Shown: positions 45,782 to 55,365, counted from the first letter of the stretch. The stretch: DNA of 64,000 bases from Bacteroidales bacterium (GCA_017618715.1 JAFZTS010000024.1:45895-109894); one strand, 5' to 3'. Notes: generated from the sequence alone by a model not told the origin. Numbers and translations are program-made.

Positions 45782-48700
45782 ATGAAACTGAAACGATTTT
45801 CTACCATATTATTACTGGCTGTGACCATTGTCCTACCGACATTGGCAGCAACCCTTAACGTGTCTTCCGGTGTCCCCTCCTATCGCATCGTCAAGGAACT
45901 GGATGAACTCCCTTTCAAGGAGGTTACTGACCTCGTCTATGACAGCGACGACCTGCTATGGATGGCCACACGCAACGGTCTCTATTGCTACGACAATTAC
46001 CGCATCCGTCCCTATCGGCGAGATGGTCGTCATCCCGACATGCTCACCGACAACGAGGTGAAGCGCGTGACCGAGGACCGTCAACAGCGTATCTGGATAG
46101 CAACCGCGCAAGGTCTTGACCGACTCGACAAGAAGACCGGTAGAATCGAACATCTCGTGCCTGCAAAATATAACATCCATTCCATCACGGAGCTCATGGT
46201 AACACGGGATGGCACGGTCTGGATCGCTTCCGACGACGGATTCTTCTATTATCTTCCCACCGACGATGTGCCCCATCCTGTGCGCATCCTCGATGAACGA
46301 GGCGAGCAGATTGCCTTCGGCCAGTGCATGATGGAGGACCATCGTGGATTCATCTGGCTGGGCACATGGAGCAACGGACTCTACAGATACAGTCCCCAGG
46401 ACGGCACATCGGTACACTATCCGCAGATGAACGACAGGAACTCCGCCCATGTATTGCTCGAAGACGACCACAAGCGCATCTGGGTGGCTGGATGGGCCAG
46501 CGGCATCCATGTGCTTGACAATGCATGGGAGATGGACCGCCTTTCGTGGCAAACATTTACGACGCCCGACCTCATCGGCAACATCACCTACAGCATGACA
46601 TTCGATGCCGAGAGGCAGCAGATCATGATAGGTTCCTCGCGTGGCATGACCATTGCTGACACCGAACACCTCGGCACCTTCTACAAGCTTGCAGACTCAC
46701 AGGACGGACATCCCTTCCCGGGTGTGGAGATTACCGGCATCGAGAAAAGCGACGACGGGCTAACCTGGGTCAGCATGATCGGCCAAGGTGTGATGGCCAT
46801 CGAGCCCGACCAGGCCCATTTCGGACACTCGACACTTGAGAACTCCCGCAAGTACTTCAAGACCTCATCCATCAGAAGCATCTACGCCGACCGCCATCAG
46901 CGCCTTTGGCTGGGTATAGGCACGCAAGGTCTCGCCGTACAGGACCTCAAGACGGGAGCTTCGTACAACTGGAACGAGATTCCAGCCTTGAGCAGGACTC
47001 ACCAGTCGATGTCAACGGTCTATGCCATCACCGAGACCTATGACGGGCATATCTGGGTGGCCAATTTCAATTCCGAAATCATGGAGATCGTCCCGCCGAA
47101 AGAGGGCGACGACATCCGACGGCTTACAGCCACCATCTATTACTCGGCTAACACGCCTTTTGCACCCTCCGACCGCATCTTCACCCTCTTCGAGGACCGC
47201 AATGACAATCTCTGGATAGGAGGAACGGGAGGTGCCGTGATGCGTCGGCCCAATGGGTCCGTTCTGCGGCTCGACACCCTGCAGATGGACCCGAAGCATC
47301 GGATGAGGGACCTCGAAGTGCAGCGTATGGCTCAGAGCTCCGACGGCAGTCTGCTGCTTGCCGCCCTTCATGCCGGTGTCTATCGCATGAGATTCCGCGA
47401 AGGGAGATGGCAAGTGGAATGTTTCAATGCAGAGAATGAGGGCATCGGCGACAACGAGATCCAGAGCCTTTGCCTCGACAAGCAGGACCGTCTGTGGGCA
47501 GGTTCGAAGAACGGTGACCTCTATGTGCTCTATCCGGGCAGCAAGCGTTTCCGTTCGGTGAAGGAGGACTGGCATTTGCCCGGCGCATCCATCAACTTCA
47601 TCATCGAAGACCGCAGCACCATGCCCAGCCGAGAAGGGCAGCACAGCCTTTGGGTTGGAACCAACGAGGGACTGCTCCAAATCATTACAAGCCTCGACCT
47701 GAAGACCACGCGCATCATCCACTATAATGAAGAGGACGGCCTTCTCGACAACTACCTCGTCCGCAGCGCTGCCACCACCGACTACAATGGCCACATCTAC
47801 TTCGGCACACACAAGGGCTACAACTTCTTCAATGCAGAGCAACTTGCGCAGGACAAGGAGAAGAACCATCGGGTAAAGATCAGTCAACTGCTTGTCGAGG
47901 ACACCCCGTGGCAGGAGTTGCCTGATGAGGAAAGGAACAAAGTTTCCGCCCTCGATCCGCGTTACTCCAGCGAGCTGACCTTCACGCATGAGCAGAGCGA
48001 GTTCACCCTGGAGTTTTCGCAGACGGGTTTCACCCACAAGAAGGAGATACAGTTCGCCTACATGCTCGAAGGCTATGACGAAGGATGGCGCTATGCCTCG
48101 GGGTCGTTACCCCAAGCCAGCTACAGCAATCTGCCTGCCGGCGAATACACCTTCCTGCTCTGCAGCGCCCACCATACCTATTCGAGCGGCAGCACCAATC
48201 CCACCAACGATGAAGATGTGCTCAAGGTGGCCATTGCAATCCTTCCCTCATGGTGGGAGACAACCACTGCAAAGGTCATCTATGCCCTCCTCGGTATCCT
48301 TGCTGTGCTTCTCCTGCAGAAAGGCTTCAGAATGCTGAAGACACGTTACAAACACTTGCTCATCCGTGCACGCGAACGTGCCGCTATCCGAAAAGGCGAA
48401 ATCATCCTGAAGCCAAGCAAACCCGATGTCACCGATGCCGACAAGGACTTCATCCGTCGCGCCATCGACTGCATCAACAATCATTTGAGCGATCCCGACT
48501 ACGACCAACAGCAGTTCCTCGATGACATGGGTGTGTCAAAAGCCACCTGCTTCCGCAAACTGAAGGCCATGACAGGCCAAAGCTACACCAACTTCGTTCG
48601 CGACATCAAGATGAAGGCAGCACTCAAACTCCAGCAGGAGAACCCCAACATCCGCATCTCCGACCTGGCATATGCCGTGGGTTTCAGCGACCCGAAATAC

Positions 48701-48796
48701 TTCTCGGCCTGCTTCAAGAAATACTATGGCAAACTGCCTTCGGATGTCATTGAAGACAAAAAAGACAAGAACCCAGATAATAAGGACAATCCATAA
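45782..48796 (+). CDS. One-component membrane regulator: propeller sensor, Y_Y_Y domain, membrane helix, AraC HTH
   Basis: 1004 residues. Signal peptide (MKLKRFSTILLLAVTIVLPTLAA), then about 14 propeller repeats (LPFKEVTDLVYDSDDLLWMATRNGLYCYD, DRQQRIWIATAQGLDRLD, DHRGFIWLGTWSNGLYRY), a Y_Y_Y domain (FTLEFSQTGFTHKKEIQFAYMLEGYDEGWRYASGSLPQASYSNLPAGEYTFLL), one membrane helix at about 830-848 (VIYALLGILAVLLLQKG) and an AraC DNA-binding domain (FLDDMGVSKATCFRKLKAMTGQSYTNFVRDIKMKAALKLQQENPNIRISDLAYAVGFSDPKYFSACFKKYYG). Histidine kinase and receiver domains of the usual hybrid regulators are missing; only about 30 residues separate membrane and HTH region. It probably senses glycan outside the inner membrane and binds DNA from the membrane, controlling the SusC gene 214 nt downstream. 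Confidence 0.92.
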   Translation: MKLKRFSTILLLAVTIVLPTLAATLNVSSGVPSYRIVKELDELPFKEVTDLVYDSDDLLWMATRNGLYCYDNYRIRPYRRDGRHPDMLTDNEVKRVTEDRQQRIWIATAQGLDRLDKKTGRIEHLVPAKYNIHSITELMVTRDGTVWIASDDGFFYYLPTDDVPHPVRILDERGEQIAFGQCMMEDHRGFIWLGTWSNGLYRYSPQDGTSVHYPQMNDRNSAHVLLEDDHKRIWVAGWASGIHVLDNAWEMDRLSWQTFTTPDLIGNITYSMTFDAERQQIMIGSSRGMTIADTEHLGTFYKLADSQDGHPFPGVEITGIEKSDDGLTWVSMIGQGVMAIEPDQAHFGHSTLENSRKYFKTSSIRSIYADRHQRLWLGIGTQGLAVQDLKTGASYNWNEIPALSRTHQSMSTVYAITETYDGHIWVANFNSEIMEIVPPKEGDDIRRLTATIYYSANTPFAPSDRIFTLFEDRNDNLWIGGTGGAVMRRPNGSVLRLDTLQMDPKHRMRDLEVQRMAQSSDGSLLLAALHAGVYRMRFREGRWQVECFNAENEGIGDNEIQSLCLDKQDRLWAGSKNGDLYVLYPGSKRFRSVKEDWHLPGASINFIIEDRSTMPSREGQHSLWVGTNEGLLQIITSLDLKTTRIIHYNEEDGLLDNYLVRSAATTDYNGHIYFGTHKGYNFFNAEQLAQDKEKNHRVKISQLLVEDTPWQELPDEERNKVSALDPRYSSELTFTHEQSEFTLEFSQTGFTHKKEIQFAYMLEGYDEGWRYASGSLPQASYSNLPAGEYTFLLCSAHHTYSSGSTNPTNDEDVLKVAIAILPSWWETTTAKVIYALLGILAVLLLQKGFRMLKTRYKHLLIRARERAAIRKGEIILKPSKPDVTDADKDFIRRAIDCINNHLSDPDYDQQQFLDDMGVSKATCFRKLKAMTGQSYTNFVRDIKMKAALKLQQENPNIRISDLAYAVGFSDPKYFSACFKKYYGKLPSDVIEDKKDKNPDNKDNP

Positions 48797-48881
48797 CGCA
48801 AAATATTTCAACTCCAAAAATAGTTCAATTTTCACATATTTTTAGTTCTTGAACCATTTTTCTACCTAATTGCAACAATTA

Positions 48882-48914
48882 TTTCCTAATAAAATTAACA
48901 ATAGGCTACCTTTG
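48882..48914 (+). promoter_or_regulatory. Promoter of the PUL-3 susC gene
   Basis: TTTC (48882-48885), a 21-nt spacer and TACCTTTG (48907-48914), then C. The -33 box is one base off consensus, as expected for an activated promoter. The leader to ATG 49011 is about 90 nt. Confidence 0.65.
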
Positions 48915-48950
48915 CACCAACAAACTGCGGGTAGCCTATTGTGTTTTCTA
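48899..48950 (+). terminator. Hairpin with U-tract overlapping the susC promoter (terminator/operator)
   Basis: CAATAGGCTACC (48899-48910) and GGTAGCCTATTG (48930-48941) form a 12-bp perfect stem with a 19-nt loop, followed by TGTTTTCT. In read-through RNA from the regulator gene it would be an intrinsic terminator. As DNA it is a dyad centred on the expected susC transcription start and covering the -7 box. Confidence 0.7.
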
Positions 48951-49010
48951 TACAATAACTATCGCGCGACATACACTACACATATTAATTAACACTTAAA
49001 CATTGTACTA

Positions 49011-52000
49011 ATGGAACAAATTAGTCGAAAACTTACTGAAGGCTGGAAGATGCTACTTGGCATCCTGCTCTTCTGCTTCGTCCTGGCCGTGTCGCCAGCG
49101 TATGCACAGAACACCACTGTCAAGGGTGTAGTAAGAGATGCAATGGGTCCGACAGCGGGTGCTACCGTTGTTCAAAAAGGGACCAACAACGGAACCATCA
49201 CTGACCTTGATGGTAATTTTGAGATCAGCGTGCCCTCGAATGCTGTCCTCGTCATCAGTTTCGTTGGCTTGGATACGCAGGAGATTCCTGTGGCAGGCAA
49301 GAAGTTTATCGAAGTAACCCTGGAAGGCAACGAAGAGCTCGAAGAGGTCGTTGTCGTTGGTTACGGTACCCAGAAGAAGTCCGACATCACCGGTTCGGTA
49401 GCATCGGTTGACAAGGCACGCCTTTCGAAGCTTCCTGTTACCAACGTGCTGCAGGCTGTTCAGGGCGCGACTGCCGGTGTGACCATCTCCCAGGGCAGTT
49501 CAATCCCTGGCGATGCTCCTTCTGCACTGGTGCGTGGACGCAACTCCATCAATGCCGGTACGGGTCCTTACATTGTTGTCGATGGTGTGCCCATCTCGAA
49601 GAGCGGCGGTTCGCTGAACGACATCAACCCCGGTGACATCGAATCGATGGAAATCCTGAAGGATGCCTCCGCAACTGCCATCTACGGTACCAATGGTGCC
49701 AATGGTGTCATCCTGATTACCACAAAGCACGGCAAGGAAGGCAAGCCCTCGATCAGCTACAACGGATATGTCGGCATTGAGGATTTTGCCCATAAAATGG
49801 ACTTCTGCAATGGCGCACAGATTACGCAGCGCTACAAGGATTATGTAGCTCAAAATGCAGGTGAGACCATGTACAACGACTATGTGAAGAACCAGGCCGA
49901 AGCCGCTGCACAGGCAGCAGGGCAGGAGACCGACTGGCTCTACGACATGGTTTCACGCACAGGTATCATCCAGGATCATAACGTGACCATCAACGGTGGT
50001 GCCGAGAAGGTGAAGTACTTCATCTCGGGCGACTATCTGAGCCAGAAGGGCGTGTTGAAAGGCTTCAACTACAAGCGCTATTCTCTTCGTCTGAACATTG
50101 ATGCTGACGTTACCGACTACCTGAAGATTGGAACGAACACCTACATCGTAAGCCACAACCGCGACGGCGGCCGTGTGAACTTCCTGATGGCTGAGGCCAT
50201 GTCGCCCTACGGCCAGGTATATAATGAGGACGGTACCTACTGCATCTACCCGATGGCTTCGGAGAACCTCTTCTTCAACCCCATGCGCGATGTGAACCAG
50301 GATCATGAGCGCCGCCAGTGGAACATCAACCTGAATGGTTACGCTGACGTTGATTTCGGTCATATCTGGACACCGCTGAAGGGCCTGCACTATAAGTTCA
50401 ACTTCGGTTACTCCTACGTGCCCAAGCGCGAGAATTACTATAATGGAGCTGAGCAAAACAACCTTAGCGGATATGGCTATATCTTCAATGCCGAGACCCA
50501 GAACTTTACGGCTGAGAACATCTTGAGCTGGGCACGCGACTTCGGCAAGCACCACGTCGATCTGACCGCCCTCTATGCTGCTTCGCGCAAGAAGTATCAC
50601 GACAACACTGCAGCTGCCAGCATATTCATCAATGACGAGCAGCTATGGCATAACCTCGCCGGTGGTGTCACTCAGGTTGCCAAGTCTTATACCGACCTCT
50701 ATACAACCTGTTCGCAGATGGGCCGTATCAACTATTCTTACGACAGCCGCTACCTGTTCACCGCTACCGTTCGTCGTGACGGTTCATCGGTGTTCGGTGA
50801 TGACAACAAGTACGGCGTATTCCCATCGGTAGCTATCGGCTGGAATATTGCCAATGAAGCGTTCATGGAGAGCACGAGCGATTGGCTGAGCACCTTGAAA
50901 CTCCGCCTCTCCTACGGTAAGGCCGGTAACGAGGCCATCGGTGTTTACGAGACCCTTGCCAAGATGACGAATGCAGCCCTTGCCCTTGACGGAGCTTCAG
51001 CCACCGCCCTCTATCCAAGCAGCCGCATGGGTAACTCCGGACTGAGCTGGGAGACCACCAAGTCGTTCAACGTCGGTGTGGATTTCGGCCTGCTGAACAA
51101 CCGTATCAACGGCAACATCGACTTCTACACATCCAAGACCACCGACCTGCTCCTGCAGCGCAACCTGCCGAAGATCTCCGGTTTCTCGAATGTATATATG
51201 AACATGGGTGAGACCGCCAACAAGGGTCTCGAAGTCACCATCAACTCGAAGAACATCTCGACGAAGGACTTCACTTGGAACACCTCGCTCGTATGGTCGT
51301 GGAACAAGAATGAGATCAAGGACCTCTATGGTGACGGCAAGGATGACCTCGGCAACCGCTGGTTCATCGGACATCCCATCAGCGTCATCTACGACTATGA
51401 GATGGAAGGCATCTGGCAGAAGGATGAGATTGAGCGTGGTGACCACCTGAAGCAGGATCCACAGGCACAACCCGGTGACGTCAAGTTGCGTGACATCGAT
51501 GGTGACGGAAAGATCACTCCCGAAGGCGACAAGACCATCCAGGGACAGACCACTCCAAAATGGATTGCCGGTTTGACCAATACCTTCACCTACAAGGGAC
51601 TCTCTCTGAGCATCTTCATCCAGACCGTACAGGGCTTGAAGCGCAACAATTCGCTGCTGGCCATGGCCAGCGATGAGATGGGCCGCCGCAACAGCACCCT
51701 TGAGGTGGGCTATTGGTCGGAGAGCAATCCTTCGAACGAATTCCGCTCATTGAGCAAGACCTCCAACCGCTGGGGCTACGGATTCCCACGTGATGCAAGC
51801 TTCACCCGTATCAAGGACATCACGCTGAGCTATCAGGTTCCTGCCAGGATCACCAAAGCCATGCACATCAACGCACTGACCGTCTATGCCAGCGGACGCA
51901 ACCTCTTCACCTTCACCGACTGGATCGGATGGGACCCCGAGTCTGACATCACCCAGCGCGGTTGGGGCGGTTACGAGAACAACTACCCAATGACGAAGAG

Positions 52001-52031
52001 CATGGTGTTCGGCCTGAACGTTACTTTCTGA
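49011..52031 (+). CDS. susC: SusC-type TonB-dependent outer-membrane glycan transporter (PUL-3)
   Basis: 1006 residues. An extended signal (MEQISRKLTEGWKMLLGILLFCFVLAVSPAYAQN) is followed by a carboxypeptidase-regulatory-like domain (VKGVVRDAMGPTAGATVVQKGTNNGTITDLDGNFEISV), the TonB-box-like EEVVVVGYGTQKKSDITG, the plug (ALVRGRNSINAGTGPYIVVDGVPIS ... IESMEILKDASATAIYGTNGANGVILITTKHG) and a barrel ending SMVFGLNVTF. Normal length. It lies downstream of the propeller-AraC regulator and 49 nt before susD. The neighbouring GH105 and DUF2264 genes suggest import of glucuronate-bearing oligosaccharides. Confidence 0.95.
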   Translation: MEQISRKLTEGWKMLLGILLFCFVLAVSPAYAQNTTVKGVVRDAMGPTAGATVVQKGTNNGTITDLDGNFEISVPSNAVLVISFVGLDTQEIPVAGKKFIEVTLEGNEELEEVVVVGYGTQKKSDITGSVASVDKARLSKLPVTNVLQAVQGATAGVTISQGSSIPGDAPSALVRGRNSINAGTGPYIVVDGVPISKSGGSLNDINPGDIESMEILKDASATAIYGTNGANGVILITTKHGKEGKPSISYNGYVGIEDFAHKMDFCNGAQITQRYKDYVAQNAGETMYNDYVKNQAEAAAQAAGQETDWLYDMVSRTGIIQDHNVTINGGAEKVKYFISGDYLSQKGVLKGFNYKRYSLRLNIDADVTDYLKIGTNTYIVSHNRDGGRVNFLMAEAMSPYGQVYNEDGTYCIYPMASENLFFNPMRDVNQDHERRQWNINLNGYADVDFGHIWTPLKGLHYKFNFGYSYVPKRENYYNGAEQNNLSGYGYIFNAETQNFTAENILSWARDFGKHHVDLTALYAASRKKYHDNTAAASIFINDEQLWHNLAGGVTQVAKSYTDLYTTCSQMGRINYSYDSRYLFTATVRRDGSSVFGDDNKYGVFPSVAIGWNIANEAFMESTSDWLSTLKLRLSYGKAGNEAIGVYETLAKMTNAALALDGASATALYPSSRMGNSGLSWETTKSFNVGVDFGLLNNRINGNIDFYTSKTTDLLLQRNLPKISGFSNVYMNMGETANKGLEVTINSKNISTKDFTWNTSLVWSWNKNEIKDLYGDGKDDLGNRWFIGHPISVIYDYEMEGIWQKDEIERGDHLKQDPQAQPGDVKLRDIDGDGKITPEGDKTIQGQTTPKWIAGLTNTFTYKGLSLSIFIQTVQGLKRNNSLLAMASDEMGRRNSTLEVGYWSESNPSNEFRSLSKTSNRWGYGFPRDASFTRIKDITLSYQVPARITKAMHINALTVYASGRNLFTFTDWIGWDPESDITQRGWGGYENNYPMTKSMVFGLNVTF

Positions 52032-52070
52032 TGAATAATTGAGTAATTGAAGATTTGAATAATAGTAATA
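52032..52070 (+). repeat. Weak 9-bp AT-rich repeat between susC and susD
   Basis: TGAATAATT, GAGTAATTG, AAGATTTGA, ATAATAGTA, directly after the susC stop codon. The repetition is loose; I list it because of its position, like the other intercistronic arrays. Confidence 0.35.
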
Positions 52071-52080
52071 CACGAAAGTT

Positions 52081-53757
52081 ATGAAAATCAAGAATATCAT
52101 ATACAGTGCTTCAGTTGCCGCCGTGTTGGCCATCGGCCTTTCCGCTTGCAGCGATAGTTATCTTGATGAAAACATGTTTTCACAATACGGTACGGATGTT
52201 ACCGACGTGAACGCCAAGTTAATCGGCTTGCACTATAAGTACGCTGCCCTCTGGGGCATGTCCAGCCGTCAGGGATTCACCGGCATCTGGCAGGACGGCA
52301 CCGATGTGGGCGCTCCTGGCGATACCGAGGGTGTCGAGGTCCCCTTCTTCCAGTATGGCTCATTGAACTCCGAGAACGGAGGTGTCAGCTTCCTCTGGGA
52401 GAACCTCTACAGCATCATCAACAGTGCCAACATCATCATCAACACCGAGGGCGTGGATCCGGCAGCCAAAGGTGAGGCAGAATTCTTCCGCGCCTACAGC
52501 TACAACCTGCTCGTCACCCTTTGGGGAAATGTACCGCTTATTACCGAGAGCAAGGCCGAGCCGCGTACCGACTTCACCCGCAATGCAGTCTCCGAGGTTG
52601 ATGCAGTCATTGCTGCCGACCTGAACGATGCCATGGCCAACCTGCCCGAAGTGGGCAAAACCGCTACGGAGAGCCGTATCAACAAGGATTGTGCCCGCAT
52701 TCTGGCTGGCGAGGCCTTCAACCGTATGGGCAAGTACAGCGAGGCTGAGGCAGCTGTCAGCGCCGTCATCAGCAGCGGCAACTACCAGCTCATCCAGGAA
52801 CGTTACGGCAAATTCCTCGACGAAGCCGGTGACTATTACAGCGACATGTACCGCTGGGGCAACCAGCGTCGTTCGCAGGGCAACACCGAGGGTATCTGGG
52901 TATTCCAGATGGAGTACAACCGCAACGTGACCGGTGGCACCATCGACAACCCGCAGCAACGCCGTAACTGGGTAGCAGCATTCCATAAGATCAACGGTAT
53001 GGTTAACGCCGACTCCATCGGCGGTCGTGGCAACGGTCGTCTGCGCTTAAGCAACTATGTGAAATATGCCATCTACAAGGAAGGTGATATCCGCAACTCG
53101 AACAACAACATCCGTCGCTCCTTGTTCTACAACAAGCCCGGCTTCAGCGCCGACATTTATGTGAAGGACGGTTTCCGCGTGGATGAAGGAACAGCCGGTG
53201 CTGAGAAGATCACCGTACATACTGGTGACCGCGCTTATTGGACGGTAAAAGACACCCTGAACGTGATGTACCCACACACCACCAAGTGGGGCGGCTACGA
53301 TCCGACCGACGATTTCGGCTATGCCATTGTCAAGGACTGGCCCATCATGCGTCTTGCTGATGCCTATCTGCTCCGTGCCGAAGCTCGAATCATGCAGAAC
53401 AACATGACCGGTGCAGCTCAGGACATCAACGTACTCCGTGACCGCGCATTCAAGAAGTATCGCGAGGAAACAGGCAATGCCACTGCCGGAGCTGTCACAG
53501 CTTCCGAAATGAGCCTGGATTTCCTGCTCGACGAACGCATCCGTGAGCTCGTTGGCGAGGAGAACCGTCGCTACACCCTCTGCCGCACTGGCAAGCTGGC
53601 CGAGCGCGTGCAGATGATGATGACGAAATACGCCGAGGGTACCGAGAGCAAAGCTATCACTGGTTTCGATGCCAGCAAGCACTGTCTGCTCCCCATTCCT
53701 CTGTCGGAGATACAGTTGAATAAAGATGCCGATCTTCAGCAGAATCCCGGATATTAA
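52081..53757 (+). CDS. susD: SusD/RagB-type surface glycan-binding lipoprotein (PUL-3)
   Basis: A 558-residue lipoprotein (lipobox GLSACSDSYLDE). Family phrases: ENLYSIINSANIIINTEGVDPAAKGEAEFFRAYSYNLLVTLWGNVPLITE, DCARILAGEAFNRMGKYSEAEAAVSAVISSGNYQL, WPIMRLADAYLLRAEARIMQNNMTGAAQDINVLRDRAF, LDFLLDERIRELVGEENRRYTLCRTGKL and the closing HCLLPIPLSEIQLNKDADLQQNPGY. Partner of the preceding SusC. An intrinsic terminator follows at 53808. Confidence 0.95.
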   Translation: MKIKNIIYSASVAAVLAIGLSACSDSYLDENMFSQYGTDVTDVNAKLIGLHYKYAALWGMSSRQGFTGIWQDGTDVGAPGDTEGVEVPFFQYGSLNSENGGVSFLWENLYSIINSANIIINTEGVDPAAKGEAEFFRAYSYNLLVTLWGNVPLITESKAEPRTDFTRNAVSEVDAVIAADLNDAMANLPEVGKTATESRINKDCARILAGEAFNRMGKYSEAEAAVSAVISSGNYQLIQERYGKFLDEAGDYYSDMYRWGNQRRSQGNTEGIWVFQMEYNRNVTGGTIDNPQQRRNWVAAFHKINGMVNADSIGGRGNGRLRLSNYVKYAIYKEGDIRNSNNNIRRSLFYNKPGFSADIYVKDGFRVDEGTAGAEKITVHTGDRAYWTVKDTLNVMYPHTTKWGGYDPTDDFGYAIVKDWPIMRLADAYLLRAEARIMQNNMTGAAQDINVLRDRAFKKYREETGNATAGAVTASEMSLDFLLDERIRELVGEENRRYTLCRTGKLAERVQMMMTKYAEGTESKAITGFDASKHCLLPIPLSEIQLNKDADLQQNPGY

Positions 53758-53807
53758 TTGGCTAAAGACTGACATCATGTAGTTTAGTTAATATATGTGT
53801 GTAATCG

Positions 53808-53857
53808 GGAGAGGTGTCTTACGAGGCTATGCCCTCCGTTGGCACCTCTCCTTTTTT
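53808..53857 (+). terminator. Intrinsic terminator between susD and the DUF2264 gene (PUL-3)
   Basis: The 9-bp perfect stem GGAGAGGTG / CACCTCTCC (53808-53816 with 53843-53851, 26-nt loop) runs straight into TTTTTT. As in PUL-1 it sits between susD and the first enzyme gene, and would lower enzyme expression relative to the transporter. Confidence 0.88.
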
Positions 53858-53872
53858 ATAAACCCTTTATCT

Positions 53873-55294
53873 ATGAAAAAGCACAACGTTCTATCTGCTG
53901 CCATCTTATTGCTTTTGGTACTGATGGCTGCACCCTTATCAGCCAAGAAGAAGGTTGTGAGGACCCCTTCTGACCGTGAGGTTTGGACCACCTTGCTCTA
54001 TCGCATGGCCCAACCCGTGCTTGAACCGATGGCTGAAGGACGCCTGCAACAGGTGATGACCTACGAGAACGGCAATCTTGAAGTGTCGCCCACCTGGGAC
54101 GGACGCAACAAGAAAGTGACCTATATGGAGGCTTTCGGTCGCCTGATGGCCGGCCTTGCCCCGTGGCTCTCGCTGCCCGACGACGACACGGCAGAAGGAC
54201 TTCAGCGTCGTCAGCTACGCGAGTGGGCGTTGAAAGCCTACGCCAACGCCGTTGATCCTGCCAGTCCCGATTACCTCGGCTGGGGATCCGGTGGACAGAC
54301 CTTGGTCGATGCCGCCTACGTCGTTGAGAGCTTCCATCGCGGCTGGGATGCCCTTTGGGAACCGTTGAGCACCGAGACCAAGCTGCGCTATGTGCGCGAG
54401 ATGCAGAAGCTCCATCGCTACGATCCGCCCTATCAGAACTGGTTTCTCTTCTGCGGTATGGAAGAATGCTTCCTCATGAAGGCCGAAGCTTCGCTCAAGA
54501 AGGCTGGTGTCGATCTGCAGAAGGAGGGATTCGAGGGTCCACTTTACGATGCCTTCCGTATCAAGACCGCCGTCAACAAGGCCGAGGAATGGTATATCGG
54601 CGACGGCTGGTATGCCGATGGTCCATCGTTTGCTTTCGACTACTACAACTCGTACGTCATCCATCCGATGTACGCCGAATGTGTCGAGATGGTTTGCGAC
54701 GTGCAGCCCAACAACAGCTACCTCATTCACAGTGTGGATCCCGTGACCTACAAGACGCAAGGCCCAACCTACCGTCTCGGTGTGATTCGTGAGCGTATGC
54801 AGAAATTCAGCTGCATCCTCGAGCGTCTGATTTCACCCGAAGGCACCTATCCCGTCTTCGGTCGCAGCATTCCCTATCGCCTTGCTGTCTTCCAGCCCTT
54901 GGCCATGATGGCTTGGCAGAAACGTTTGCCCGACCAGCTATCGAATGGTCAGGTACGTGCAGCCATCACTGCTGTCATGAAACGCATGTATGCAGCCGAC
55001 CTTTACGAGCTCGGTCTTTCGGATACCCCTGCTACCACTCCCACCAACTTCAACAAGGGTGGATTCCTGTCCATCGGCTTCGTGGGCTCACACCCCAATG
55101 TAGCTGATATCTATACCAACAATGGTTCACTCTACATGACCTCGCTTGCATTCCTGCCCCTCGGTCTGCCTGCCGACGACCCGTTCTGGACCGATCCCGC
55201 CCAACCTTGGACCTCCAAGAAAGCCTGGGAGGCCGAGGACTTCCCGAAGGACCACAAGTGGCACATCAACAAGCAGATCCTCTATTGGGAGTGA
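53873..55294 (+). CDS. DUF2264 family protein (GH154-like, putative beta-glucuronidase)
   Basis: 473 residues from ATG 53873 (signal MKKHNVLSAAILLLLVLMAAPLSAKK); the longer reading from 53795 crosses the terminator. The single domain is DUF2264, an (alpha/alpha)-barrel-like fold, with DREVWTTLLYRMAQPVLEPMAEGRLQ, GRNKKVTYMEAFGRLMAGLAPWLSLPDDD, YLGWGSGGQTLVDAAYVVESFHRG, YQNWFLFCGMEECFLM and DGWYADGPSFAFDYYNSYVIHPMYAE. I recall that this family includes CAZy GH154, with a beta-glucuronidase from an arabinogalactan locus of Bacteroides thetaiotaomicron; this needs checking. It is next to GH105, which acts on unsaturated uronate ends, so an uronate-directed hydrolase is plausible. Confidence 0.8.
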   Translation: MKKHNVLSAAILLLLVLMAAPLSAKKKVVRTPSDREVWTTLLYRMAQPVLEPMAEGRLQQVMTYENGNLEVSPTWDGRNKKVTYMEAFGRLMAGLAPWLSLPDDDTAEGLQRRQLREWALKAYANAVDPASPDYLGWGSGGQTLVDAAYVVESFHRGWDALWEPLSTETKLRYVREMQKLHRYDPPYQNWFLFCGMEECFLMKAEASLKKAGVDLQKEGFEGPLYDAFRIKTAVNKAEEWYIGDGWYADGPSFAFDYYNSYVIHPMYAECVEMVCDVQPNNSYLIHSVDPVTYKTQGPTYRLGVIRERMQKFSCILERLISPEGTYPVFGRSIPYRLAVFQPLAMMAWQKRLPDQLSNGQVRAAITAVMKRMYAADLYELGLSDTPATTPTNFNKGGFLSIGFVGSHPNVADIYTNNGSLYMTSLAFLPLGLPADDPFWTDPAQPWTSKKAWEAEDFPKDHKWHINKQILYWE

Positions 55295-55299
55295 TTCTC

Positions 55300-55344
55300 T
55301 CCGAGAACTCTGAATACTCCGATTACTCAGAGAACTCCTACCAC
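55300..55344 (+). repeat. Five 9-bp tandem repeats (TCCGAnTAC type) upstream of the GH105 gene
   Basis: TCCGAGAAC, TCTGAATAC, TCCGATTAC, TCAGAGAAC, TCCTACCAC, starting 5 nt after the DUF2264 stop codon and ending 21 nt before the GH105 start. The units match those at 11043 and in tolC. Confidence 0.8.
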
Positions 55345-55365
55345 ACACAAAAAAACAAAACCCCA

